NCBI GenBank assembly: GCA_028045305.1
Contig: JAOFTV010000017.1
Location: 1 to 41,179 of the forward strand
Length of the DNA: 41,179 nucleotides
Origin: Opitutales bacterium
GTDB lineage: Bacteria > Verrucomicrobiota > Verrucomicrobiia > Opitutales > Seribacteraceae
Direction: 5' to 3'
Below the pieces are notes generated by a model that saw only the letters and a list, made by a program, of their open reading frames with translations, was not told where the DNA came from and ran no database searches. Each line of letters starts with the position of its first letter. The first letter of the stretch is position 1. Positions 7,567 through 17,637 of the stretch are shown in pieces. The translations under genes were made by a program, and so were the position numbers.

Positions 7567-10293
7567 ATGGAAAAAGCATACCAACCAAAAGATGTGGAGG
7601 ACCGCCTCTACGAAACCTGGGAACGAGAGGGGTCATTTCAGGGACGTCCCGATGCGGATAAACCCGCCTACTCCATAGTTATTCCACCCCCAAATGTGAC
7701 TGGTGTTCTCACCATGGGCCATGTGCTCAATAATACCATCCAGGATATTCTCGCCAGGCGGGCACGCCAGCGTGGTCATGCCACCCTTTGGTTACCAGGA
7801 ACCGACCATGCTGGAATTGCCACCCAGACAAAAGTGGAGCAACAACTGCGCAAGGAAGGTAAAAATAAACACGATCTGGGAAGGGAAGGATTTATCGAGC
7901 ATGCTAAAAAGTGGCGTGATAAACACGGAGGAATCATCCTAAAACAATTGCGTAAACTCGGATGTTCCTGTGACTGGGAATGTACCGTCCATACCCTCGA
8001 TTCTGATTATTCCGAGGCCGTGCTCGAAGCCTTCGTGCGTTTGTTTAATAACGGATATGTTTACCGGGGGAAACGCATGGTCAACTGGTGCCCGGTTAGC
8101 CGGACCGCTCTGTCTGACGAAGAGGTAATCACGAAACCTCAGAATGGAAAACTTTTTAAAATTCGTTATGAACTTACGGATACTCCGGGCGAATACCTCT
8201 ATGTTTCCACTACCCGTCCGGAAACAATCATGGGCGATGTTGCCCTTGCCATCCATCCCGAGGACGAACGCTGGCCAGGGCTCGAAGGTAGAAAGGTCCG
8301 CCGACCTCTGCAACCTGCAGAAATTCCCATCATTGCGGATGCAGCAGTCGAAAAAGACTTTGGTACAGGCATGCTCAAGATTACTCCTGCTCATGATCCT
8401 TTGGACTTCGAGATCGGACAGCGGCACAACCTGGAAATTATTGACGTCTTAAATGAGGATGGATCGCTCAACGATTTGGCAGGGCCCGAATTTTCCGGAA
8501 TGGATCGTTTTGAAGCCCGCAAAGCAACCGTGGAAAAACTACGGGAACAGGGAGACCTGATCGACGAGGAAGACCACGCCAATAATGTCGGTTTTTCAGA
8601 ACGGGCGGATGTACCGGTTGAACCCCGTCTTTCCGAGCAATGGTTCCTGCGCTATCCACGCGTGGAAGAAGCCAAACGGGCGGTGGCTGAAGGATTTATC
8701 CGCTATTTCCCGGAACGCTGGAAAAAAACCTACCTTCATTGGCTGGAAAATATTCAGGACTGGTGTATAAGCCGGCAACTCTGGTGGGGACATCGCATCC
8801 CGGTTTGGTACCGTAAGGGAGCTCCGCGGAACGATCCAAAAAACTGGCATGTCTCAGTGGAGGGACCGGAAGATCCGGAAAACTGGGAACAGGATGAAGA
8901 TGTGCTCGATACCTGGGCATCTTCATGGCTCTGGCCGATTGCCACTATGGGATGGCCCGATAAATCAGCAATGAAGGAAAAGGGGCTTGATTATTTTTAC
9001 CCCACATCCGCTCTGGTGACCGGTCCGGACATCATCTTTTTCTGGGTCGCCCGTATGATCATGGCAGGCTTGGAATTCAAGGGGGATCCGGTTGATCCCA
9101 AGGTTACTCTATCCGACGAGGAAATCCGCAAACGTATACCCTTTCAGGACGTTTACTTCACCGGAATTATTCGCGATGAAAAGGGGCGTAAAATGTCCAA
9201 ATCTTTGGGCAATTCCCCCGACCCGCTCGACCTGATCGAAAAGTATGGAGCAGATGGTTTGCGATATGGAATAATGAGCATAGCCCCCAAGGGCCAGGAT
9301 ATCCGCTTTTCGGAGGAACGAATTGAGCAGGGAAGAAATTTTTGCAATAAATTGTGGAATCTTTCACGCTTTCGCCAAATGGCGGATGAGGAAACCCGCG
9401 AGTCCACCCTGGAAGAGATTATCAACAGGATTAATCCAGCCCAACTCAACCAGGACGATCATGCAATCTTGCTCCGTCTCGTACAAACCCTAGATGAAGT
9501 GGATCGGCTCTACGAGGAGTACGAATTTAATTCCGTGCTACAATCGATCTATCGTTTCTTCTGGAATGATCTGTGCGACTGGTATGTGGAAAACTCGAAG
9601 GCTCGTATGAAAGGCGGGGAGGATAAAAATACCTGCCTTGCGATTCAGGATCTTTGTCTTAGGCAAGTCCTGCTCCTCCTGCATCCTGCGACACCTTTTA
9701 TTACCGAAGAACTGTGGAAAGGGCTTGGGTTTTCCGGTGGGCAGTCCATCCAGTGGATCAATCCGGGAACGGGTCAGGAGTTAAATCAATCTCTTGAACA
9801 GGCAGGCGTCCGACCCGATGCTTCCGCCCTCAAGGAAATGCTCTCGATCCGCGAGCTCGTCACTTCCATGCGTGCCCTCAAAGCGGAGCGCAACCTGGCA
9901 AGTAATAATAAAGTCGAATTCTTCTACCTTGCAGATGATGAAAATTCCACGGTTTTGGAAAAACATATTTCCTCCCTTCTTAGTTCTGTGGGATCGGCCG
10001 CACTCAAACGGGTAAAGGAAGCACCCGTGGGCATGCCCACCTTGGTCACGGCATTTGGTTCGGTCTATATGGACCTTGCCAGCGGAATTGACCCAGTAGT
10101 TGAGCGGGCAAGACTATCCAAGGAACTGGAGGGCCTGGATAAAATCATATCTTCGATCGAAAACAAACTGGGCAACGCCGCCTTTACCGACAAAGCACCC
10201 ACACAAGTGGTCGAAGGAGCCCGTAAACAATTGGCAGATAACCAGAAAAAACGTCAGGAAACTTCCGAAGCCTTGGCTGCTCTCGCCGGATAG
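7567..10293 (+). CDS. valS: Valyl-tRNA synthetase
   Basis: Charges tRNA-Val with valine in the cytosol; a class I synthetase with a CP1 editing domain. The 908 residues are standard. The HIGH-type motif is in PPNVTGVLTMGHVLNN (residues 41-56) and the KMSKS motif in GRKMSKSLGNSPDP (Lys at about 542). The editing domain is recognisable through VSTTRPETIMGDVA and ITPAHDPLDFE, and the tRNA-binding region by NKLWNLSRF. The C-terminal coiled-coil arm typical of ValRS is present from about residue 845 (LSKELEGLDKIISSIENKLGN). It starts 24 bases after the rhomboid gene and is probably co-transcribed. No ribosome-binding sequence is seen upstream. Confidence 0.98.
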   Translation: MEKAYQPKDVEDRLYETWEREGSFQGRPDADKPAYSIVIPPPNVTGVLTMGHVLNNTIQDILARRARQRGHATLWLPGTDHAGIATQTKVEQQLRKEGKNKHDLGREGFIEHAKKWRDKHGGIILKQLRKLGCSCDWECTVHTLDSDYSEAVLEAFVRLFNNGYVYRGKRMVNWCPVSRTALSDEEVITKPQNGKLFKIRYELTDTPGEYLYVSTTRPETIMGDVALAIHPEDERWPGLEGRKVRRPLQPAEIPIIADAAVEKDFGTGMLKITPAHDPLDFEIGQRHNLEIIDVLNEDGSLNDLAGPEFSGMDRFEARKATVEKLREQGDLIDEEDHANNVGFSERADVPVEPRLSEQWFLRYPRVEEAKRAVAEGFIRYFPERWKKTYLHWLENIQDWCISRQLWWGHRIPVWYRKGAPRNDPKNWHVSVEGPEDPENWEQDEDVLDTWASSWLWPIATMGWPDKSAMKEKGLDYFYPTSALVTGPDIIFFWVARMIMAGLEFKGDPVDPKVTLSDEEIRKRIPFQDVYFTGIIRDEKGRKMSKSLGNSPDPLDLIEKYGADGLRYGIMSIAPKGQDIRFSEERIEQGRNFCNKLWNLSRFRQMADEETRESTLEEIINRINPAQLNQDDHAILLRLVQTLDEVDRLYEEYEFNSVLQSIYRFFWNDLCDWYVENSKARMKGGEDKNTCLAIQDLCLRQVLLLLHPATPFITEELWKGLGFSGGQSIQWINPGTGQELNQSLEQAGVRPDASALKEMLSIRELVTSMRALKAERNLASNNKVEFFYLADDENSTVLEKHISSLLSSVGSAALKRVKEAPVGMPTLVTAFGSVYMDLASGIDPVVERARLSKELEGLDKIISSIENKLGNAAFTDKAPTQVVEGARKQLADNQKKRQETSEALAALAG

Positions 10294-10307
10294 CCAAGAT
10301 CAAACGA

Positions 10308-12809
10308 TCACCCCCGGCGGACCGCTCCTTCAAAACGCCGGCGTTGCCTCATAGGAAGTTCGGGAAGTTGTGGAAGTTCTTCCGCCTGCGAATGGGAACT
10401 GCCCAATTTTCGTGCTTTATTTTGCAACTCCGTCCAGCGGGCAATTCCAAGATCTGGACCATGTGCGATCAAATCGAGCAGGCATTTCCACTCAATGACC
10501 AGGCGTTCGACATCGCCCGCCCCCAAGTCCTCTGCTTCATCTTCCTCCCTCAGGGTATTGAGAAGAGAACGTTCCCTGATAAAATCGACCGCCCCTTCCC
10601 CAAATTCCACCGGCAATCCGGCCCGCAAATACCCCGGGCAATCCCGAAAGCCATAGGCCTGCCTGCAGAGGGCAGAAAGACGGGACTCCGTATTGGCCCA
10701 GGCACGAAAACGATGCCCCGCCCGCAGGTTTGCCAAGTCGTGAATAAGTTCATCCATATCATAAGTGGAATCTTCCAGGGCCACTGCCACCGCCAATCCC
10801 TCGCCCCGCGAAAACTGGCTGAAAATTCGACCACGGCCGGTCGGTCGAGCATCCTCATCAATTAATCCCAAAACATACCAGGCCTCAACCGGGCTGGCTT
10901 GGGAAAGGTCATCCCCATGGATAGATACATTCTCATCAAAGGGAGAATCAAAGGATCGGGAAACCCTGCGCAAACGGGGGTTAAGGAGAAAACGACCACG
11001 GGTATCTTTCCATGCCAAAGCCTGTGCATTTTCATAACTCAGACGGGCACTCAGGACTTTTCCTCGATCCACAAACTCGACCAGTTCACCACCCTGAGAA
11101 AGCGATGAGAAAAAGGGACGTAATTGATCCTCCAAACCAAGACGAACCCAGGTCTTCCTGGCATATTTCCGTTTGCCTTTTGGTCGTTCCTGAGCCACTG
11201 CCAATCGGAGAATTTTGCGAAATGATTTAATCAAAGTAACCCGCTCCCCCATCGATTCATCGATGTAAACAGCCAGCGGAATCTCTTTTCCATAAGTCGG
11301 AGATTTCTTGGTTCCAAAACGACAGGGATTACCAGTAGGTATCTTGCTCAATGTATCGGGCAGAGAAAGAGCAGGCAACCATTCCTCCTCTTTCCACACC
11401 TTTGCTCGTCCGAGTAATGCACGGGTCTGGCCCCCCCTTCTTTCCCAAAGGCCGGCACTGTTAAGCATCTCGATCACCTCGTCCCGTGGAGAGTCTTCGG
11501 TTTGCTTGGCTCGTTCCTTTGCCTGTACCAACGAACTTAAATTTCCGAGCGATTCCCGAAAGCCCAGCCTCAGGTCTTCTTCTGAAAATAAACGATCGGC
11601 AAGTTGGCGGGCGGCATCCACATGATTCTCTCCTCTTTGCAGGGCTGCCTCCATCACCTTAAGAAGGGATGGCCAGTCGAGGGTGGATGATCGATGGAGA
11701 CGTAGCGGTCGGGCATCGGTCAACCGGGTCTGACGCGAAGCAACCACCACATATCCGCGAGTGTCCTTACCCCGTCTACCCGCCCGGCCAAACATTTGGA
11801 GAAGTTCATCCGGGCGGACCTGATATAATTGATCTTCTATTCGATATTCCCGATCTGTCACCAGTACAGAACGGGTGGAAAAATTAATTCCTGCACCCAA
11901 CCCAGTCGTCGCTACAACTACCTGTAACTGACCCGCCTTGGCCAGGGGTTCAACCAGGCCGGCACGTTTTTGGTAATCCAGACCACTGTGATGATAGGCC
12001 ACTCGACGGCGTAGTAGAGACGAAAGTTGCTTACCGGCAAGCCGGCGTTGTTCGGTGGTAAGTTCGAGCATTTCGGGTTCGGGCAATTCATGGGCAAGTT
12101 GACGAGCCAATTCCTCAGCGGCTTTGCGCCGGGGGGCAAAGATTAACAAGGGCCCAAGACCGGCACGCAGGGCACCATCAACCAACCTTGGCCAATGACC
12201 GTGCAATTTTCCACCTGCAGTTGAGCGCTTGAGTAGCACCTCGCCCATAACTTCTTCGAGAGGAACCGGTCGTCTGGCTTCCTCGATCACCGCAACCCGA
12301 CGTCCCTGCCCGGCGATCCACTCGGCAACCACATGTGGATTGGCCACACTGCCACTCATCAAGAGCAGAGAAGTTTGAGGGCGAGCCATGGCAAGGGTGA
12401 CCTCATACCCTGGACCGCGCTGGGAATCTCCGAGTAATTGATATTCATCGACCACAAAAAGGTCGGGCGGATGGATACCTGCCATCGATCCGCGCTGGGT
12501 TTCCAAAGTTGCCACCACCACGGTGGCCTCTGGACGGTGTCGTACATCTCCGGTGACCAGGCCGACTTCCCACCCACGCTCCTTCCACTCACGAAACTTA
12601 TCGTTGGCCAATGCCCGGGTGGGCACGGTGTAAACTGCTCTGCCTTTAAAGCCCCCCTCAATCCACTGTTCGAATACAAAAGTCTTGCCCGCACCGGTGG
12701 GGGCATGGAGCACCACATCCTTGCCTCCCCGAAGCTCATTTAATGCCTGGCGTTGCCAGGAATCAGGCAGAAAGATACGCCCGCCAAACTCTTCGCTATT
12801 CGTTTGCAT
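10308..12809 (-). CDS. Ski2-like superfamily 2 helicase with DEYQ Walker B
   Basis: An ATP-dependent nucleic-acid helicase of 833 residues, probably cytosolic. Visible motifs are Walker A APTGAGKT (36-43), motif Ia TVPTRALAND, motif II DEYQ (121-124), motif III SGS (near 152), motif IV/V segments YHHSGLDYQKRAGLVE and ATTGLGAGINF, and motif VI QMFGRAGRRG (338-347). The GAGINF and GRAGRRG motifs point to the Ski2/Hel308/SUV3-like group. DEYQ replaces the usual DEVH/DEIH. The C-terminal half (from about 400) is not recognised. The frame extends to 12866, but the ATG at 12809 is preceded by AGGAAACA, one of the few good ribosome-binding sites in the window. It is divergent from folA. RNA processing or DNA repair is possible; neither is demonstrated. 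Confidence 0.85.
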   Translation of the reverse strand: MQTNSEEFGGRIFLPDSWQRQALNELRGGKDVVLHAPTGAGKTFVFEQWIEGGFKGRAVYTVPTRALANDKFREWKERGWEVGLVTGDVRHRPEATVVVATLETQRGSMAGIHPPDLFVVDEYQLLGDSQRGPGYEVTLAMARPQTSLLLMSGSVANPHVVAEWIAGQGRRVAVIEEARRPVPLEEVMGEVLLKRSTAGGKLHGHWPRLVDGALRAGLGPLLIFAPRRKAAEELARQLAHELPEPEMLELTTEQRRLAGKQLSSLLRRRVAYHHSGLDYQKRAGLVEPLAKAGQLQVVVATTGLGAGINFSTRSVLVTDREYRIEDQLYQVRPDELLQMFGRAGRRGKDTRGYVVVASRQTRLTDARPLRLHRSSTLDWPSLLKVMEAALQRGENHVDAARQLADRLFSEEDLRLGFRESLGNLSSLVQAKERAKQTEDSPRDEVIEMLNSAGLWERRGGQTRALLGRAKVWKEEEWLPALSLPDTLSKIPTGNPCRFGTKKSPTYGKEIPLAVYIDESMGERVTLIKSFRKILRLAVAQERPKGKRKYARKTWVRLGLEDQLRPFFSSLSQGGELVEFVDRGKVLSARLSYENAQALAWKDTRGRFLLNPRLRRVSRSFDSPFDENVSIHGDDLSQASPVEAWYVLGLIDEDARPTGRGRIFSQFSRGEGLAVAVALEDSTYDMDELIHDLANLRAGHRFRAWANTESRLSALCRQAYGFRDCPGYLRAGLPVEFGEGAVDFIRERSLLNTLREEDEAEDLGAGDVERLVIEWKCLLDLIAHGPDLGIARWTELQNKARKLGSSHSQAEELPQLPELPMRQRRRFEGAVRRG

Positions 12810-12824
12810 TGTTTCCTGTGAACG

Positions 12825-12840
12825 CTTGCATATTAGCAAG
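12825..12840. promoter_or_regulatory. Inverted repeat between helicase gene and folA
   Basis: CTTGC (12825-12829) and GCAAG (12836-12840) form a 5-bp dyad with a 6-base spacer, in the 98-base divergent gap. It could be an operator for either gene, or chance; no recognisable promoter boxes are attached. Confidence 0.25.
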
Positions 12841-12907
12841 TACCTTATCCAATCCCTTCCATGCAATCGAATATGAACAGATTCTCAAAAAACCTATTTT
12901 CCCACCG

Positions 12908-13381
12908 ATGATCCGGATGATTGCAGCTTGTGCCCGTAACCGGGTAATGGGTTCGGGTGGTACCCTGCCATGGAAAATTCAAAAAGACTGGGAACATTTT
13001 TTACAAAGTACCCGGAATGATGCCTTGGTGATGGGACGCAGATGCTATGAAGACTTTGTTGAGTATGCCCAGGAACGTAAAGTCGTTGTCCTGACCCGTA
13101 ACCCTACCCTGACCTTTGCCTACGCTCAACGGGCTGGAAATTTGGCCGAGGGTATCAAACAGGCATCGGCAATGGCCAGAAATGTTTGGATATGTGGAGG
13201 TGAGGAAATTTATGGGGAAGCCATGTCCATCTGCGAAGAACTTCACCTCACCCAAATAGATGCCGATTTTGAGGGAGATGCTCGATTTCCCGACTGGGGC
13301 GATCATTTTCCCAACGAGCAAAGCAGGCGGGAAACCACGGGTAATGGATACAGGCTGACTTTTTTGGTTTTGCAAAAATAA
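12908..13381 (+). CDS. folA: Dihydrofolate reductase
   Basis: NADPH-dependent reduction of dihydrofolate to tetrahydrofolate. The open frame begins at 12743 inside the helicase gene, but the ATG at 12908 gives [22 protein letters not shown], the standard DHFR N-terminus, and 157 residues, the standard length. Conserved pieces are the GSGGTLPW substrate loop, [11 protein letters not shown] (NADPH site), VVVLTRNP, and [14 protein letters not shown] with the double-Gly cofactor motif. The position after LPWK that normally holds Asp/Glu is filled by the KIQKDWEHF helix, so the acidic residue is Asp in KDWEHF. It is upstream of the lysA-like gene with a 70-base gap and may share its transcript. 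Confidence 0.93.
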   Translation: MIRMIAACARNRVMGSGGTLPWKIQKDWEHFLQSTRNDALVMGRRCYEDFVEYAQERKVVVLTRNPTLTFAYAQRAGNLAEGIKQASAMARNVWICGGEEIYGEAMSICEELHLTQIDADFEGDARFPDWGDHFPNEQSRRETTGNGYRLTFLVLQK

Positions 13382-13451
13382 GCAGATATTCCACATTGCA
13401 TTGCCCGAAAGCTTGCTTCCCGTCCACAGAATCACTATTTCCTATCTTTTA

Positions 13452-14717
13452 ATGAGTGATACTTTGCGATTTTTAAGTTACGAGGACTTGGACGAAATTC
13501 GAATGGAATTTGGCACGCCCTGCTTCGTTTATGATGAGGCGACCTTACGGGCAAATGCACGGGCGGTCATGAATTTCCCCCATGCTTACGGACTGTTTGT
13601 TCGTTATGCGATGAAGGCCGCACCCACCGCTGCCATCCTCAGGATTTTTAACGAGGAGGGACTGGGCATCGATGCGAGTTCGGTCCACGAAGTCGAACGG
13701 TCGATCAAAGCGGGTTTTGGCACCGAGTCGATATCCCTGAGCACTCAGGAACTTTCGGATGATTTTACCTATTGGGCACAGGACGGTACCGAAGTAAACC
13801 TTTGTTCCCTCAATCAAATTCATAAGTTTGGAAAATGGGGAAAGTCTAACCGGGTAGGTCTGCGCTTTAATCCGGGCAAGGGTTCGGGCGGGAATAACCG
13901 TACAAACGTTGGCGGACCGGCAAGCAGTTTCGGGATATGGAAGGATGATTTAAAGGAAGCACTCTCTCTTTGCCAGCAATACAAACTCAAGGTCGTACGT
14001 ATCCATACTCATATCGGATCAGGTTCCGATCCGGAGGTCTGGAAAACCGTGGCTTCCATGACCCTTGATCTCGCCCGTTCTTTTCCCTCAGTCAATACCA
14101 TTAATTTGGGAGGTGGATACAAGGTGGCACGCATGCCCGATGAAAAACCGACAGATTTACAGGAAGTGGGATTACCGGTCCGTGAATTGTTCAAAGATTT
14201 TGCTGCTGAAACAGGGCGTGAATTGAAACTGGAAATCGAACCGGGCACCTTCCTTCTCGCCCATGCCTGCAGCCTGGTCACCCGCGTGCAAGATGTGACC
14301 TCAACTGGTCCTGACGGCTATCGGTTCCTCAAACTGGATTCCGGGATGACCGAAATCTTACGCCCAAGCTTGTATGGTGCTCAGCACCCTATTCATCTAC
14401 TTTGTGAGCCCGGCCAAGAAAAATTCCGCGAATCCATGGAACAAGTGGTCGTAGGACATTGTTGCGAATCAGGAGATCTCCTGACCCCGGCTCCGGGAGA
14501 TCCGGAAGCTTTATCCCCCAGGATTCTACCACGTGGAGAGATTGGGGATTTTTGTGTGATCGAGGGTGCGGGGGCATACTGCTCTTCGATGTCGGCAAAG
14601 AATTATAACTCCTTTCCGGAAGCAGCGGAGGTTCTGCGTAAGGAAGATGGCCGACTCGGACAGATTCGTAAGCGACAAACCTTTGACCAAATCATTGAAA
14701 ACGAAGTAGTCCCGTGA
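13452..14717 (+). CDS. lysA: Diaminopimelate decarboxylase-like fold III PLP enzyme
   Basis: A PLP enzyme of the alanine-racemase-barrel decarboxylase family; the best guess is decarboxylation of meso-diaminopimelate to lysine. PLP lysine: Lys55 in [39 protein letters not shown] (phosphate-binding glycines), [13 protein letters not shown] and the C-terminal [12 protein letters not shown] and [20 protein letters not shown] are the family's active-site segments. The frame opens at 13401, but the ATG at 13452 (421 aa) fits the family N-terminus. The variant KAAPTAAIL (usually KAN-N--IL) and EVW spacing make another substrate in the family (carboxynorspermidine, ornithine/arginine) possible. Its stop overlaps the start of the next gene as GTGA. 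Confidence 0.82.
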   Translation: MSDTLRFLSYEDLDEIRMEFGTPCFVYDEATLRANARAVMNFPHAYGLFVRYAMKAAPTAAILRIFNEEGLGIDASSVHEVERSIKAGFGTESISLSTQELSDDFTYWAQDGTEVNLCSLNQIHKFGKWGKSNRVGLRFNPGKGSGGNNRTNVGGPASSFGIWKDDLKEALSLCQQYKLKVVRIHTHIGSGSDPEVWKTVASMTLDLARSFPSVNTINLGGGYKVARMPDEKPTDLQEVGLPVRELFKDFAAETGRELKLEIEPGTFLLAHACSLVTRVQDVTSTGPDGYRFLKLDSGMTEILRPSLYGAQHPIHLLCEPGQEKFRESMEQVVVGHCCESGDLLTPAPGDPEALSPRILPRGEIGDFCVIEGAGAYCSSMSAKNYNSFPEAAEVLRKEDGRLGQIRKRQTFDQIIENEVVP

Positions 14718-16213
14718 AGACTTCCGGCCTCGGTCGATTCACCCTTGGACAACCCCTGCCCGCACAGACCCATGCGGTATGTGTAAGTTTGCCAGAGGTT
14801 GCTGACTTAATCGGATACGAGGAGAAAAACCCTGGTACCCTCGCGGCAATGCCCACTGGCTATCCCCGCTTTGTCAGGCATCAAATGATCGGTCAAATGC
14901 TTGCAGATATCTGCAAGCACCAGACAGGTTCGACCTGTGGATATTTATTTGCCCGCGAACAGGATTGCGAGGAAGTAATCAAACGCTATGCCCCCCAAGA
15001 TGGACAAGTTCAGCAGGGAAATGCCTGGACTCTTCTCCAAGTCCCAAAGGCATCTCCCGAAAATGCACAGATCTCCTCTTACTTTCAACACACTGGTTGT
15101 GGAATATCCTCCCGTCTGGCCGAAGATTATCTTTGGGAACGGGGATTACTGGAAAGTCGGGAAATCTTAGCGGAGGTTGGGGATGCTCAGTCCATAGTCA
15201 AGGAAACGATCTCCCGTGCCCACGGGCCAGATGTCGGCCCGGAAGATCTTCTACTCGCCTCTTCGGGTGCCAATGCCTTTCATGCCCTGTTTCAATCGGC
15301 AGTCGATCATGCCCAGTCCCGGGGAAAAACAGTTTGGATACAGTGGGGATGGTTGTACCTTGATACCATTGAAGCGATGAACTTATATGCTTCCACAAAG
15401 GGCCAGGTCATTGAGGTTCATCAAATTGGCAACCTCGACCTGCTCAGCTCCCTATTTGAAAAGCATGGGGATTCTATTGCTGGGGTTATTACCGAGTTTC
15501 CAACCAATCCCCTACTCCAGGCTGGAGACCTTGAAAAAGCAAGGGGGCTTTGCGATCAGGCGAATGCCCTGCTCGTGATTGATCCAACCATGGTCTCTCC
15601 TAAAAATGCAGGCATTACCGGGATGGCAGATGTGGTGGTCAACAGCCTGACAAAGTATGCAGGTTGGGAAGGCGATGTGATGATGGGCAGCCTGGCTTTC
15701 CCCCGTTCCTCCAAGTTGGGCAGGGAACTGTTTAAAGATACGCAAAACAAGATCTGTCCGCCCTACTCCAGAGACCTCACCCGTATGGCAGAGCAGATTC
15801 CTTATTACGACAATTTTATTGAACGGGTAAATTCACAGACGATCGAAGTCGCTGAGTATTTACAAAGCCATCCGAAAATCAAACATTTGCACTGGGCTTA
15901 TCAGGATAAATACGCCAAAAACTTCGAAAAATTTGCGGGGCCAAACCGGCCGGGTTGTAACCTCAGTTTTGAAGTCTCGGGAAATTTTGAAGAATTTTAC
16001 AACCGTTTACAAATGCTTAAAAGCCCGAGCTTCGGGACAGAGTTTTCCAATTGTTGTCCCTATGTCTACCTTGCCCATTATCCGTTGATTAAAACAGAAA
16101 AAGGCCGGGAGTTCCTTAACCAGGCGGGGTTGTCCCCATATTTGCTCCGCCTTTCTGTTGGCCTGGAACCGGTGGAAGAGATTTTGCAAGCACTCGAATA
16201 CGCCCTCCAATAA
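14714..16213 (+). CDS. Cystathionine gamma-synthase-like PLP enzyme with N-terminal extension
   Basis: A fold I PLP enzyme of the Cys/Met metabolism family, 499 residues, about 100 longer than typical bacterial MetB. The PLP lysine is Lys314 in [40 protein letters not shown] and a C-terminal [14 protein letters not shown] are also family segments. The N-terminus (LGQPLP...[18 protein letters not shown]...GYPRF) resembles, from memory, the extension of fungal cystathionine gamma-synthases (STR2 type) more than that of bacterial MetB. It should convert an activated homoserine plus cysteine to cystathionine, but the substrate is unproved. It starts at a GTG that overlaps the stop of the lysA-like gene (GTGA, 14714-14717), so the two are probably coupled. 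Confidence 0.78.
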   Translation: MKTSGLGRFTLGQPLPAQTHAVCVSLPEVADLIGYEEKNPGTLAAMPTGYPRFVRHQMIGQMLADICKHQTGSTCGYLFAREQDCEEVIKRYAPQDGQVQQGNAWTLLQVPKASPENAQISSYFQHTGCGISSRLAEDYLWERGLLESREILAEVGDAQSIVKETISRAHGPDVGPEDLLLASSGANAFHALFQSAVDHAQSRGKTVWIQWGWLYLDTIEAMNLYASTKGQVIEVHQIGNLDLLSSLFEKHGDSIAGVITEFPTNPLLQAGDLEKARGLCDQANALLVIDPTMVSPKNAGITGMADVVVNSLTKYAGWEGDVMMGSLAFPRSSKLGRELFKDTQNKICPPYSRDLTRMAEQIPYYDNFIERVNSQTIEVAEYLQSHPKIKHLHWAYQDKYAKNFEKFAGPNRPGCNLSFEVSGNFEEFYNRLQMLKSPSFGTEFSNCCPYVYLAHYPLIKTEKGREFLNQAGLSPYLLRLSVGLEPVEEILQALEYALQ

Positions 16214-16216
16214 AAA

Positions 16217-16242
16217 AGCTCCCCGCCTGACGACAGGGAGCT
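16217..16242 (-). terminator. Intrinsic terminator of pfp (possibly bidirectional)
   Basis: AGCTCCC (16217-16223) pairs with GGGAGCT (16236-16242). Read on the minus strand the hairpin is followed directly by TTTTTTA, the classic intrinsic terminator, placed just after pfp. On the plus strand AAAATTTT follows, so weaker termination of the cystathionine gamma-synthase-like gene is also possible. Confidence 0.85.
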
Positions 16243-16279
16243 AAAATTTTGAAAGAATTTTTACAGACCGGAACGGCGC

Positions 16280-17542
16280 TTATTCAAAGGTAAAAGAGTC
16301 CAATACCTTGCGCACGCGCTTTTTGGAAAGCCGTACAAATGCAGGCACTCCATTCTCGAAAGGTACTTCAACTTCTCCCATAATTAGTGGCTGTGCATAC
16401 TTAATGAATTTAGCAGTCATACTCACTCCATCTTCAGAGATCCAGTCGGATGGAATTTCTTTCACCCCATTGGCAATTTCAGAAAGTGGAGCAAGCCCAG
16501 TCTCACATGAATAAGTCTCCTCTTCACCGCGCACCAGGATGACCATCTTATCAGTCTCGCCATCCATGGCTGCTTTTACCGCAGCCTGGCCAGCCATATA
16601 GGCTTCATCATTATCGGTTTGGGATGAACAGTGAGCAGCTGCACGCTGGCCAATTCCCAATTTGCAGGAGCGGGCTTTTACGGCAAGGTTTTGCTCAACA
16701 AAACTGGCAAGAAAATCACCCACACCGCCGAGTTGCTCGTGTCCAAAAGCGTCCTGTCCAGATGCGGAGTTGGCAACATAATTTCCATCATTATCGACCA
16801 ATCCTTCGCCCACCACAACCATGCAGTACTTGTTCTTCTTCAGAACATTCTGTACATCATCTACAAATTTCTCTTTGGAAAAGGGCAGTTCGGGAAGATA
16901 AATAAGATGAGGGGCATCGTTGGGGTTTTCCTTGCTCTTAGCAAGAGTGGTTCCCGCAGCAATCCAACCGGCATTCCTGCCCATGACTTCAACAATCGAA
17001 ACAAGGTCGTGCTGCCCCATTGCCTCATGATCGAGAGCGGATTCTTTAACAACTGAACACAAGTACTTGACCACACTCCCGTAACCGGGGCAGTGATCGG
17101 TGGTCACCAGATCGTTATCTATGGTCTTAGGAACACCAATGACCCGAAGGGCATATCCCTTGCTTTGGGCAAGTTTGGAAATTTTATCTGCACTGTCCTG
17201 GGAGTCGTTACCTCCACAGTAGAAAAAATATCGAATATTGTGAGCCTCGAAAACTTCAAGTATACGTTCGTACTCCTGATCGGTCTTGAGTTTGTAGCGG
17301 CAGGTTCCCAGGGCGGAGGCTGGAGTGTACCGCAACCCACGAATATTTTGCTGAGACTCCTCGGCAAGATCAATCAGGTCTTCCTTGAGGATTCCAAGTA
17401 CTCCATTCATTCCACCATAAATTTCCTCGATACACTCCTGGTTGAGTGCTTCGGAGACAACTCCGGCTACACTGGCGTTGATGACGGCGGTAGGTCCGCC
17501 CGACTGGGCGACCAAACAGTTTCCAATTAGTTCTTCGGTCAT
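16280..17542 (-). CDS. pfp: Pyrophosphate-dependent 6-phosphofructokinase
   Basis: Phosphorylates fructose 6-phosphate in glycolysis, cytosolic; 420 residues. Phosphofructokinase landmarks are AQSGGPTAVINASVAGV (14-27), GGND (110-113) and PKTIDND (138-144). ATP-dependent enzymes have Gly at the positions held here by Asp113 and Lys139; Asp plus Lys is the known signature of pyrophosphate use, so I call it PPi-dependent. This allows reversible, ATP-sparing glycolysis. A run of ten G on the coding strand lies about 45 bases upstream of the start (17585-17594). It is followed by a strong terminator and sits downstream of purB on the same strand. Confidence 0.93.
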   Translation of the reverse strand: MTEELIGNCLVAQSGGPTAVINASVAGVVSEALNQECIEEIYGGMNGVLGILKEDLIDLAEESQQNIRGLRYTPASALGTCRYKLKTDQEYERILEVFEAHNIRYFFYCGGNDSQDSADKISKLAQSKGYALRVIGVPKTIDNDLVTTDHCPGYGSVVKYLCSVVKESALDHEAMGQHDLVSIVEVMGRNAGWIAAGTTLAKSKENPNDAPHLIYLPELPFSKEKFVDDVQNVLKKNKYCMVVVGEGLVDNDGNYVANSASGQDAFGHEQLGGVGDFLASFVEQNLAVKARSCKLGIGQRAAAHCSSQTDNDEAYMAGQAAVKAAMDGETDKMVILVRGEEETYSCETGLAPLSEIANGVKEIPSDWISEDGVSMTAKFIKYAQPLIMGEVEVPFENGVPAFVRLSKKRVRKVLDSFTFE

Positions 17543-17637
17543 GGCTTATGAAATAAAAATGTAAAGGAAAAGGAATGCACCTTGCCCCCCCCCCTATTGG
17601 CAACAGCAAAATCCAATATTAAAAGATACTTTGAGAA

